Below are positions 15,808 to 22,012 of a DNA stretch of 22,012 nucleotides, in pieces. The DNA lies in the NCBI GenBank assembly GCA_900556975.1, contig USQZ01000028.1, positions 1 through 22,012 of the forward strand. The letters are read 5' to 3'. Both the position numbers and the translations under genes were made by a program. Under the pieces are notes generated by a model that made no database searches, was not told the DNA's origin, and saw nothing but the letters and a program-made list of their open reading frames with translations. Source of the stretch: an uncultured Clostridium sp. (GTDB lineage: Bacteria; Bacillota; Clostridia; TANB77; CAG-508). The first letter of the stretch is position 1. Every line of letters begins with the position of its first letter.

Positions 15808-16146
15808 ATGAAAGATTGTATTTTTTGTAAAATTGCAAATCAAGAAATAGGCACAGAAATAGAATATGAAAATGATAATGTTATAGCTTTTAAATCTATT
15901 GATCCTAAAGCACGTATACATTTAATCATAACTACAAAAAAACACTATGATACAATATTAGACATTGATGATGCAGAAACAATACAAGACTTACATAAGG
16001 CAATAAAAGAAGTTTCACAAAAATTTAATATTTATAATAGTGGTTTCAGACTAATAAATAATTGTAAAGAAGATAGTGGACAAGAAGTTATGCATGCACA
16101 CATACATATGCTAGGCGGAGAAAGATTAAGAGATGCCATAATTTAA
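15808..16146 (+). CDS. HIT family protein (HinT-like nucleotide phosphoramidase)
   Basis: HIT proteins hydrolyse nucleotide phosphoramidates such as AMP-lysine or aminoacyl-adenylates. The 112 residues contain the signature HAHIHML at 96-102 (H96, H98, H100), the N-terminal CIFCKI (C4, C7) typical of zinc-binding Hint proteins, and the IDPKARIHLIITTKKHY strand. ATG at 15808 follows AAAGGAGAA, 16 bp after alaS, so the two are probably cotranscribed. Pairing with a tRNA synthetase gene is sensible, since HinT can remove aminoacyl-AMP that leaks from synthetases; that link is inference. Confidence 0.93.
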   Translation: MKDCIFCKIANQEIGTEIEYENDNVIAFKSIDPKARIHLIITTKKHYDTILDIDDAETIQDLHKAIKEVSQKFNIYNSGFRLINNCKEDSGQEVMHAHIHMLGGERLRDAII

Positions 16147-16148
16147 CA

Positions 16149-16176
16149 TTGAAAAAAATAGAAAAATGATTATAAT
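16149..16176 (+). promoter_or_regulatory. Probable promoter of the first sortase gene
   Basis: TTGAAA at 16149-16154 and TATAAT at 16171-16176 have a 16-bp spacer. They lie just after the HIT gene and 33 bp before the sortase ATG. Confidence 0.6.
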
Positions 16177-16208
16177 ACTAATTAATACAGTACGGAGGTT
16201 ACTAATAA

Positions 16209-16943
16209 ATGGAATCAAAGGATAAGAATGTGTTAACACTATTACTTATAATATTAATAGTTGTTATTGCTGGAATAATTGGGTATATAGGCTTTGAAGT
16301 AATAAACGAAAATGTAAAACAAGGAAATTCAGAAGATATAACAGATGAATTTGATAGTATAATTCCTACAATATCAGAAGAAGAACTAGAAAATGATGAA
16401 GGAATACAATTAGATGATCCAAATTCAGAAAATAATAATTCTGGAACAGAGCAAAGTTCAACATCTTCTGGAACATCACAAGGAACAACAGGAGGGAAAA
16501 GCACATCAAGAAAATATTCATCAAGCGGAGTAAATGTTTCAGGATATTGGGTAGCAGGAACAATTAGAATACCTGCTACAGGAATAAGATATTCAATATT
16601 TACAGACCAATCAAGACAAGCTCTTGATAGAGGAGTAATACTACTATATACAACAAATGGCTTAAATCAACCAGGAAATACAGTAATAGCCGGACATAAT
16701 TATAGAAATAGATTATTTTTCTCAAAAAATAAAAACCTTAAAGAAGGAGATAAAATAATAATAAAAGATACGTCTGGAGTAGAAATAACTTATTCAATAT
16801 ATAATAAATTTGTAACAAATTCTGGCGATGCATCTTTTTATCAAAGAGATACTGCAGGAAAAAGAGAAATTAATTTAACAACATGTACAGATCAAGGAAC
16901 AACAACAGGAGAAAGATTAATAATTTCAGCAAGAGAAATATAA
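16209..16943 (+). CDS. Sortase, membrane-anchored
   Basis: Sortases are cysteine transpeptidases that attach proteins to peptidoglycan or build pili. The 244 residues have an N-terminal membrane anchor (about 8-30), an acidic and then serine/threonine/glycine-rich linker (about 35-108), and a catalytic domain with H163 (AGHNYRN), C226 (LTTCTDQ) and R236 (ERLIIS). The histidine-cysteine distance of 63 residues fits class A/D-like sortases better than class B, but I leave the class open. ATG at 16209 follows GGAGGT at 16195-16200. No substrate with an LPXTG-type sorting signal is encoded in this window. The two downstream genes are paralogues and closer to each other than to this one. Confidence 0.93.
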   Translation: MESKDKNVLTLLLIILIVVIAGIIGYIGFEVINENVKQGNSEDITDEFDSIIPTISEEELENDEGIQLDDPNSENNNSGTEQSSTSSGTSQGTTGGKSTSRKYSSSGVNVSGYWVAGTIRIPATGIRYSIFTDQSRQALDRGVILLYTTNGLNQPGNTVIAGHNYRNRLFFSKNKNLKEGDKIIIKDTSGVEITYSIYNKFVTNSGDASFYQRDTAGKREINLTTCTDQGTTTGERLIISAREI

Positions 16944-16948
16944 AATAA

Positions 16949-16982
16949 AAAAGAGTTAATATACAAATATATTAGCTCTTTT
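16949..16982 (+). terminator. Terminator after the first sortase gene
   Basis: A 15-bp stem with one G.U pair (16949-16963 with 16968-16982) and a CAAA loop. The following tract (ACTATTTAT) is only moderately T-rich. Confidence 0.75.
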
Positions 16983-16995
16983 ACTATTTATGGAA

Positions 16996-17025
16996 TTGAC
17001 AAAACAGTATATAAATGTGTAAAAT
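16996..17025 (+). promoter_or_regulatory. Promoter of the second and third sortase genes
   Basis: TTGACA at 16996-17001 and TAAAAT at 17020-17025 are 18 bp apart. They lie after the terminator of the first sortase gene, so the second pair forms its own unit. Confidence 0.7.
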
Positions 17026-17093
17026 ATATTTAGTAGGGTTTATAAAAAAGGCGATTATTTTAATAAAAAAGCCTTAAGAAGGGAATGAGAAAC

Positions 17094-17763
17094 ATGAATA
17101 ATAATAGTAATAAGTATAGTAAAGTATTAACGATTGTGCTAGTAGTAATAATTGTTGCAATTATAGGAGTTGTGCGGATATCTAGGATATAATGCTTTTT
17201 CTGATAAGAAAACAGAAGAAAATTATACAAGTGCAGCAAATGAGTTTGAAAAAGCTGTAACAGGAAGCGGAAAAAAAGCCAATTCAGGTAATACCACATT
17301 AAATGCAATAAACGTTACAAATAGTAACAGCGACAGAAAAATGATGGAAGATTATATAATAATAGGTACAATAGAAATACCAAAAGTAAAATTAAAATGT
17401 GCAATACTAAATCAAGTAACAAAAAGATCAATAGAAATTGCAGTTGGACAAATATACACAGTAAATGGGTTAAATAAACCAGGAAACACAGTAATTTACG
17501 GACACAACTATAGAAATGATTTATTCTTTTCAAGAAATGATGAATTAACAAATGGAGACAAAATATATATATTAGATGAAGAAGGAACTAAACTTACATA
17601 TGAAATATATAATATATTTATAACAACAAGTACTGATACAAGCTTCTATGCAAGAACTGCAGAAGAAACAGGCGGAAAAGCAGAAATAACATTATCAACA
17701 TGTACAGATGATGCAAGTACAACAGATAGAAGACTTATAATACAAGCAAGAGAAATAGATTAA
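17094..17763 (+). pseudogene. Sortase gene frameshifted in its membrane anchor
   Basis: ATG at 17094, behind AAGAAGGG at 17076-17083, starts MNNNSNKYSKVLTIVLVVII, a good sortase anchor, but the frame hits TAA at 17190-17192 after 32 residues. The catalytic part continues in the next frame as GYLGYNAFSDKK and runs to 17763. Removing one base near 17175 (the C) would join them as IIGVVGYLGYNAF, matching the anchor of the next paralogue. Histidine (IYGHNYRN), cysteine (LSTCTDD) and arginine (DRRLII) are intact, so the damage is recent or is a sequencing error. The TTG at 17170 has no properly spaced ribosome binding site and would give a protein without an anchor. About 60-65 percent of the catalytic residues look identical to the third sortase by eye. 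Confidence 0.75.
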
Positions 17764-17778
17764 TGTAAGGAGTCAAAA

Positions 17779-18435
17779 ATGGAAAATAATAATCAAAAAA
17801 ATAAAAGAATAGGAATAATATTAATTATAAGTATAGTTATTATAATAATTGCTTTATCCATAGTTGGATATAAAATGTTCCAAGATGACAAAAATGAAGA
17901 AACACCAGAAGAAACAACACCAGAAAAAGTAATTAGCGGATCTGGTAAAAAATCAGATACTGTCGGAAATGAACTTACAGCAATAGAATCCTCAACAAAA
18001 AGCAAAGAAAAAAGAAAAATGGAAGACTATGAAATAGATGGAACATTAGAAATTCCTAAAACTAAATTGAAATGTAACGTTTTAGATGAAGTAACAAAAA
18101 GATCAATAGAAATCGCAGTTGCAAAAATATATACAACAGAAGGTTTAAACAAACCAGGAAGTACAGTAATCTATGGACACAATTACAGAAATAATCTATT
18201 CTTCTCTAAAAATGATGAACTAGAAGTAGGAGATAAATTTTATATAACTGACGAAGACGGAAATAAATTATCATATAAAATAACTGATAAATTTACAACA
18301 ACAAGCACAGATACAAGTTTCTATGCAAAAACAGCAGAAGAAACTGGGGGAAAAGCTGAAGCTATATTATCAACATGTACAGATGATGCAAGTTCTACAG
18401 ATAGAAGACTTATCATAGTAGGTGTTGAAGAATAA
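17779..18435 (+). CDS. Sortase, membrane-anchored, tandem paralogue
   Basis: The 218 residues have an N-terminal anchor (about 11-34), a proline/threonine/glutamate-rich linker containing ISGSGKK, and a catalytic domain with H134 (YGHNYRN), C200 (LSTCTDD) and R209/R210 (DRRLII). It shares the linker motif GSGKK and long runs such as VTKRSIEIAV and AEETGGKAE with the frameshifted gene upstream, so the two arose by recent tandem duplication. ATG at 17779 follows TAAGGAG at 17765-17771, 15 bp after the previous stop. An extra cysteine (KLKCNV, C99) is shared by the pair but absent from the first sortase. Terminator follows. Confidence 0.93.
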   Translation: MENNNQKNKRIGIILIISIVIIIIALSIVGYKMFQDDKNEETPEETTPEKVISGSGKKSDTVGNELTAIESSTKSKEKRKMEDYEIDGTLEIPKTKLKCNVLDEVTKRSIEIAVAKIYTTEGLNKPGSTVIYGHNYRNNLFFSKNDELEVGDKFYITDEDGNKLSYKITDKFTTTSTDTSFYAKTAEETGGKAEAILSTCTDDASSTDRRLIIVGVEE

Positions 18436-18438
18436 GAG

Positions 18439-18466
18439 AAAGTACCTATTATAAAATAGGTACTTT
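18439..18466 (+). terminator. Terminator of the sortase cluster
   Basis: AAAGTACCTATT at 18439-18450 pairs perfectly with 18455-18466 around ATAA, followed by AATTTTTAT. Confidence 0.88.
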
Positions 18467-18495
18467 AATTTTTATAAAAAAATTATAAAAAACAG

Positions 18496-18524
18496 TTGAC
18501 AAACTAAAATAAAAAGATTAAAAT
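18496..18524 (+). promoter_or_regulatory. tRNA operon promoter
   Basis: TTGACA at 18496-18501 and TAAAAT at 18519-18524 with a 17-bp spacer. The start region reads GCGTTCG, like the rRNA promoters at the end of the window. Confidence 0.85.
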
Positions 18525-18541
18525 ATAAGAGCGTTCGAAAT

Positions 18542-18619
18542 GGTGGATATAGCGCAGTTGGTTAGAGCGCCAGTTTGTGGCACTGGAGGCCGTGGGTTCG
18601 AATCCCACTTTCCACCCCA
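18542..18619 (+). tRNA. tRNA-His (GTG)
   Basis: The acceptor stem GTGGATA (18543-18549) pairs with TTTCCAC (18609-18615) with one mismatch. The anticodon arm CCAGT-TTGTGGC-ACTGG gives anticodon GTG. The T arm has GTTCGAATC. The extra 5' G at 18542 opposite discriminator C at 18616 is the histidine identity element. The CCA end is encoded at 18617-18619. Confidence 0.97.
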
Positions 18620-18642
18620 TAAAAAACTATGGAATTAAATAT

Positions 18643-18717
18643 TGGGCTGTAGCCAAGCGGTAAGGCACCAGACTTTGACTCTGGCATGCGCTAGTTCGAA
18701 TCTAGCCAGCCCAACCA
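18643..18717 (+). tRNA. tRNA-Gln (TTG)
   Basis: Acceptor stem TGGGCTG (18643-18649) pairs perfectly with CAGCCCA (18707-18713), with discriminator A and encoded CCA at 18715-18717. The anticodon arm CCAGA-CTTTGAC-TCTGG gives TTG. The gap of 23 bp to tRNA-His shows one transcript. An organism that charges this tRNA indirectly would also need gatCAB, which is not in the window. Confidence 0.97.
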
Positions 18718-18756
18718 AAATAAGACTTTCAAGAAATTGAGAGTCTTATTTTTTGC
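18717..18756 (+). terminator. Terminator of the tRNA operon
   Basis: AAAATAAGACT at 18717-18727 pairs with 18742-18752, with three more pairs (one G.U) inside, and the T-run extends to 18754. The stretch from there to 18911 contains no gene that I can support. Confidence 0.85.
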
Positions 18757-18908
18757 TTAAAATAAATAGCAAAATTAAATTTCTGTTTTTTATAAATAAA
18801 AAGACACATAACTAAACGCATAAATCACAATAATATCACATGAAAAAAATATGTAATTAAATAAAAGTATACGAAAAAGATAAATTTATATACTAAAAAA
18901 ACAAAAAA

Positions 18909-18917
18909 TGATATAAT
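18909..18917 (+). promoter_or_regulatory. Extended -10 promoter of the vanW-dlt cluster
   Basis: TGATATAAT at 18909-18917 is an extended -10 element. The -35 position 17 bp upstream reads TATACT, a poor match. Transcription would start near 18924, 22 bp before the vanW ATG. Confidence 0.6.
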
Positions 18918-18945
18918 AAAAAATAATAAGCATTTAGGAGGGAAA

Positions 18946-19773
18946 ATGGGAAGAAAATTATTTTGTGAATATGGACCAATTGCATATAAAATATCATTAT
19001 TTAAAGAAGCAAGGAAAAAAGATTTAAGAGATTTCAAACAAGGCAGAAAATTCGCCAAGAAAAAATCTAAAGATAATTTTGAATATATTTGGAAAGGCGA
19101 TGCAAAAGTACTTTTAAGAAAACTTTACGGAGTAGATATGGAACTACAAAAAAACAAAGTAAAAAATTTGCAAATAGCCAGTAAAAAAATCGATGGAATA
19201 ATAGTAAATCCAAACGAAGAATTTTCATTTTGGAATTTAGTCGGAAATGCGACAAAAAGAAAAGGATATTTAGAAGGACTAGTTATTAGCAATAGTCAAA
19301 TGAAAAAAGGAGTTGGAGGCGGATTATGTCAAATGGCTAATATGATTCATTGGCTAGTGCTACATACACCTCTTACAGTAACAGAGCTACATCATCATTC
19401 TGATGCGCTTTTTCCAGATGTAAAAAGAAGAGTACCATTTGGTACAGGAACATCTATAAGCTATAAAGCATTAGACTATAGATTTAAAAACACAACAAAC
19501 TATCCAATTCAAATTAGAGTATGGCTTGATGATACATTTTTATATGGAGAAATCAGAAGTACAGTTCCATTAGAAACTAAATACAAAATTGTAGAAGAAG
19601 ACAATCATTATGCTAAAGATGAAAACGGTGTATTCTACAGAAACAGTAAAGTATATAGAATAATTATTGATAAAGAAACAAATCAAGAACTAAAAAAAGA
19701 ATTAATTTTAGATAATCATTCAAAAGTTATGTATGATTATGAATTAATACCAAAAGAAGAAATAAGGGTATAG
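18946..19773 (+). CDS. VanW family protein
   Basis: VanW is an accessory protein of vanB-type vancomycin resistance clusters with unknown biochemistry; homologues are common in clostridia outside such clusters. The 275 residues contain the family core: NPNEEFSFWNLVGNAT (88-103), GVGGGLCQMANMIHWLVLHT (122-141) with the conserved cysteine, ELHHHSDALFPDVKRRVPFG and ISYKALDYRFKNTTNYPIQI. There is no signal peptide or membrane segment, so it looks cytoplasmic, unlike longer VanW proteins with peptidoglycan-binding domains. ATG at 18946 follows AGGAGGG at 18937-18943. No vanH, vanB or vanX lies nearby, so resistance cannot be concluded. The dltA-like start lies 4 bp after its stop. Confidence 0.93.
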   Translation: MGRKLFCEYGPIAYKISLFKEARKKDLRDFKQGRKFAKKKSKDNFEYIWKGDAKVLLRKLYGVDMELQKNKVKNLQIASKKIDGIIVNPNEEFSFWNLVGNATKRKGYLEGLVISNSQMKKGVGGGLCQMANMIHWLVLHTPLTVTELHHHSDALFPDVKRRVPFGTGTSISYKALDYRFKNTTNYPIQIRVWLDDTFLYGEIRSTVPLETKYKIVEEDNHYAKDENGVFYRNSKVYRIIIDKETNQELKKELILDNHSKVMYDYELIPKEEIRV

Positions 19774-19777
19774 TAAT

Positions 19778-21214
19778 ATGATTTTAGAAGAAATATTAAA
19801 AAATTTAAAAAGAGAATCTGATCAAAAAGCGTACACTGTAAATAATAATAGTTCTACATATAAAGAACTATATAAATATGTGCGTAACATATATAGTTTT
19901 TTATTAGAAAAGAATCCAGAAAAGAAACCAATAATAGTACAGGGATATAAAGATATTTATATGAAAGCAACTTTTCTAGCATGTTCATTTGCAGGAATGA
20001 CATATGTACCAGTAGATAAAAATATGCCAGAAGATAGAAAAGAAAATATAGCAGAACAAATAAATCCAGGTTTAATTATAGGAAAAGATATTAGTAAAGA
20101 TGAGATTGAACAAATAATGCTTAACAAAAATGAAAAAGATATCGATAAAATTTACATGAAGCCACAAGATACATACTATATAATTTTTACGTCAGGAAGT
20201 ACAGGAAAACCAAAAGGAGTTGAAATAACATATGAAAATTTAGATTCCTGCGTAAATTGGTTAAGAAACATAGTGAAACTAAAAAATGGAGTTGTTTTAA
20301 ACCAAGCTAATTTTTCTTTTGATTTATCAGTAGCAGATTTATATTTAAGCTTAATTACAGAAAGTGAACATTATATAATAGATAACACTTCTCAATTTGA
20401 TTTTAAAAATATTTATGAAAATTTAGAAAGAAGCCAAGCAAATGTGATGATAGCTACACCATCATATTTAGATCTTTTATTAATAGATAAACAATTTAAT
20501 AAAACTCTATTACCAAAATTAAATACGATTCTATTTTGTGGAGAAAAGTTAGAGAAAAATACAGTAAGTAAAATATACGAAAGATTTGAAAACATTGAGA
20601 TAATAAATTGTTATGGACCAACCGAATGTACATTTGCGGTTACAAGTGTCAAATTAGATAGAAATAATATAGAAGATGACATATCAATAGGCATTCCTAA
20701 AGAAGATGTCGAAATATATATTGTTGATGAAAACTCAAAAAATGTACCTGAAGGAATATCAGGAGAGATTTTGATTACTGGTAAAAGCGTTGCTAAAGGA
20801 TATGTTGGAAATACAAAAAGTAAAGCATTTATAAACTTTAATGGAAAAAGAGCATATTTGACAGGAGATATAGGAGTTTATAAAAACGGAAAACTATATT
20901 GTGAAGGAAGAAAAGATAATCAAATAAAATATAAAGGATACAGAATTGAGTTAGGAGACATAGAAAATAATTTAAAGGAAATTAAATATATTGAAAATGC
21001 AGTTGTGCTAACGAAAGAAAATCAAATAGGAAAAGTAACCAATTTATTTGCTTATGTTATTTTAAAAGATGATATAAACAAGGATGCGTATGAAGTGGAA
21101 AAAGATATCAAAAAGATATTGCCAATATATATGTGCCCAAAAGTTAAAATTGTTGAATCATTTCCTTTGAATTTAAATGGAAAATGTGATAAAAGGAGAT
21201 TGATGGAGGAATAA
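19778..21214 (+). CDS. dltA: D-alanine-carrier protein ligase (DltA-like)
   Basis: DltA adenylates D-alanine and loads it onto the carrier protein DltC for D-alanylation of teichoic acids. The 478 residues form an ANL enzyme: IIFTSGSTGKPKGVE (135-149), NFSFDLSVADLY (178-189), NCYGPTECT (277-285), YLTGDIG (360-366), RKDNQIKYKGYRIELGDIE (378-396) and the C-terminal catalytic lysine in NLNGKCDKR. The segment ILFCGEKL carries C254, equivalent to the cysteine that selects D-alanine in Bacillus DltA, which favours DltA over other amino-acid adenylating enzymes. ATG at 19778 has AAGGG at 19764-19768. The neighbouring carrier gene supports the call. dltB and dltD are missing here. Confidence 0.9.
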   Translation: MILEEILKNLKRESDQKAYTVNNNSSTYKELYKYVRNIYSFLLEKNPEKKPIIVQGYKDIYMKATFLACSFAGMTYVPVDKNMPEDRKENIAEQINPGLIIGKDISKDEIEQIMLNKNEKDIDKIYMKPQDTYYIIFTSGSTGKPKGVEITYENLDSCVNWLRNIVKLKNGVVLNQANFSFDLSVADLYLSLITESEHYIIDNTSQFDFKNIYENLERSQANVMIATPSYLDLLLIDKQFNKTLLPKLNTILFCGEKLEKNTVSKIYERFENIEIINCYGPTECTFAVTSVKLDRNNIEDDISIGIPKEDVEIYIVDENSKNVPEGISGEILITGKSVAKGYVGNTKSKAFINFNGKRAYLTGDIGVYKNGKLYCEGRKDNQIKYKGYRIELGDIENNLKEIKYIENAVVLTKENQIGKVTNLFAYVILKDDINKDAYEVEKDIKKILPIYMCPKVKIVESFPLNLNGKCDKRRLMEE

Positions 21215-21216
21215 AA

Positions 21217-21459
21217 ATGGAAGAAAAGATAATAGATATTATAGAAGAACTAACTGGATATGAAGAATTAAGAGAAAAAAGAGATATTGATCTACTTGAA
21301 AATGATATTTTAGATTCACTTGCATTTATTGAACTTATAAATGCATTGAATGATGAATTCAACATAGAAATACAGCCAACACAAGTAAAACCAACGACTT
21401 GGAGGACTGTAAAAGGTATTGTACAAATGGTAGAAAAACTACAAAACGAAGCGGAATGA
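21217..21459 (+). CDS. dltC: D-alanyl carrier protein (DltC-like)
   Basis: An 80-residue acyl-carrier-type protein with the phosphopantetheine serine in ILDSLAFIEL (S34) and the DltC-like tail PTTWRTVKGIVQMVEKL. The acidic helices fit a carrier. It starts two bases after the dltA stop with GGAGG at 21205-21209, so translation is coupled. Gene order dltA then dltC, without the usual dltB between them, is unusual. No terminator is visible between its stop and the first rRNA promoter, so some read-through into the rRNA leader is possible. Confidence 0.88.
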   Translation: MEEKIIDIIEELTGYEELREKRDIDLLENDILDSLAFIELINALNDEFNIEIQPTQVKPTTWRTVKGIVQMVEKLQNEAE

Positions 21460-21500
21460 GCACAAACTTTGAAATTTTAATAAATTTTTGAAAAAAGGTG

Positions 21501-21529
21501 TTGACGAAATAACCAAATGGTGTTAGAAT
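21501..21529 (+). promoter_or_regulatory. rRNA promoter P1
   Basis: TTGACG at 21501-21506, 17-bp spacer, extended -10 TGTTAGAAT at 21521-21529. The region from 21460 to 21951 holds no gene; it carries three promoters and the rRNA leader. Confidence 0.8.
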
Positions 21530-21623
21530 ACTAAACGTGCCAAGTGAAACAAGCTTAGCACAGCACATTTTATCACTAAAAATTAAGCTGAAACAAGTTT
21601 TTAAAAAAAACTTAAAAAACTTG

Positions 21624-21652
21624 TTGACAACTTAAAAAAATGGTGATAAAAT
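21624..21652 (+). promoter_or_regulatory. rRNA promoter P2
   Basis: TTGACA at 21624-21629, 17-bp spacer, extended -10 TGATAAAAT at 21644-21652. A 10-bp inverted repeat, ACAAGTTTTT at 21593-21602 with AAAAACTTGT at 21615-21624, lies directly upstream in an A-tract-rich UP-like region. Confidence 0.88.
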
Positions 21653-21733
21653 ACAGAATAGTTCGACAGCAAACGACATAAAATGAAGTTCAAAAAACTT
21701 CAAAAAAACTTTTAAAAAAGTTTAAAAAATGTG

Positions 21734-21762
21734 TTGACAAAAACAAGCTGTTGTGCTAAAAT
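21734..21762 (+). promoter_or_regulatory. rRNA promoter P3
   Basis: TTGACA at 21734-21739, 17-bp spacer, extended -10 TGCTAAAAT at 21754-21762. Upstream lie GAAGTT/AACTTC (21685-21690 with 21696-21701) and AAACTTTT/AAAAGTTT (21706-21713 with 21716-21723), with A-tracts roughly one helical turn apart. Confidence 0.88.
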
Positions 21763-21800
21763 AAATAACGTTCCAACCAATACGGTTTGAACATAAAAAA

Positions 21801-21820
21801 GTACATTGAAAAGTAAACAA
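21801..21820 (+). promoter_or_regulatory. boxA-like segment of the rRNA leader
   Basis: GTACATTGAAAAGTAAACAA resembles the segment with TTTGAAAACT found in Firmicutes rRNA leaders, where it binds Nus factors for antitermination. A 7-bp hairpin GGTAGTA/TACTACC follows at 21840-21858. Resemblance judged by eye. Confidence 0.5.
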
Positions 21821-21951
21821 TATCCTTTAAGAACCAAGCGGTAGTAATTAGTACTACCAAATTGATAAAGTAATCCAAGAGTCAAAAACTCAACTTGAAA
21901 AAACAAGTATAAAAATTAAAATCGATTTATATTTTAAAAATATAGATACAA

Positions 21952-22012
21952 TAACATGAGAGTTTGATCCTGGCTCAGGATAAACGCTGGCGGCGCACAT
22001 AAGACATGCAAG
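21952..22012 (+). rRNA. 16S ribosomal RNA, 5' end
   Basis: AGAGTTTGATCCTGGCTCAG at 21959-21978 is the universal start (E. coli position 8 onward), followed by the GCTGGCGGCG segment and ACATGCAAG. The mature 5' end is therefore near 21952. The gene runs off the window. The stretch GCGCACATAAGACATGCAAG differs from the common GTGCCTAACACATGC form, which may help place the lineage. Confidence 0.97.

Noticed and set aside
17170..17763. Sortase starting at TTG 17170
   Set aside because: AGGAG abuts the TTG without spacing, and the reading would lack the anchor that lies in frame 0 just upstream; a frameshift explains it better.
18946..19773. Vancomycin resistance from the VanW gene
   Set aside because: VanW homologues are widespread without resistance, and no vanH, vanB, vanX or vanRS gene is present in the window.
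1..22012. CRISPR array, insertion sequence or prophage
   Set aside because: No regularly spaced repeats, transposase, integrase or phage structural gene seen on either strand.

Overview
The window comes from a strongly AT-rich, low-GC Firmicute of the Clostridia type, probably a spore-former. The grounds are the gene order L15-SecY-Adk-Map-IF1-L36-S13-S11-S4-RpoA-L17 with S4 inside the alpha operon, a SpoVT regulator, an L17 with a long internal insertion, tandem sortases, and sigma-A promoters close to TTGACA-N17-TAAAAT. Nearly all genes lie on the + strand.

Layout. (1) 1-7294: end of the spc operon and the alpha operon: rplO (partial), secY, adk, map, infA, rpmJ, rpsM, rpsK, rpsD, rpoA, rplQ, closed by a strong terminator. 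A consensus promoter inside the end of map can drive infA onward. Several gaps between these genes are long and structured; the rpsM-rpsK gap holds a 127-nt hairpin that folds better as a minus-strand RNA. (2) 7352-13260: a small membrane protein with a glycosyltransferase-like motif, recD2, comF, a KAP-type P-loop NTPase, and spoVT behind a hairpin that covers its ribosome binding site. (3) 13276-16146: a four-helix membrane protein with its own promoter and terminator, then a minimal alaS and a HIT-family hydrolase. (4) 16149-18470: three sortase genes; the middle one is frameshifted inside its membrane anchor. (5) 18496-18756: tRNA-His and tRNA-Gln on one promoter. (6) 18912-21459: a vanW-like gene with dltA- and dltC-like genes. 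(7) 21460-22012: three tandem rRNA promoters, a leader, and the first bases of a 16S rRNA gene.

Functionally most of the window is the growth core (ribosome, RNA polymerase alpha, protein export, tRNAs, rRNA). Two cell-surface clusters (sortases; VanW/Dlt) lie next to the tRNA and rRNA genes.

Most notable observations: the rpsM-rpsK hairpin, in which all 14 mismatches become G.U or G.A on the minus strand; the hairpin over the spoVT ribosome binding site, with a possible sporulation promoter placed so that its transcript would lose the 5' arm; the reduced AlaRS; the dlt pair without dltB or dltD; the frameshifted sortase; and a shared start-site motif in the rRNA and tRNA promoters. No CRISPR array, insertion sequence or prophage gene was seen.
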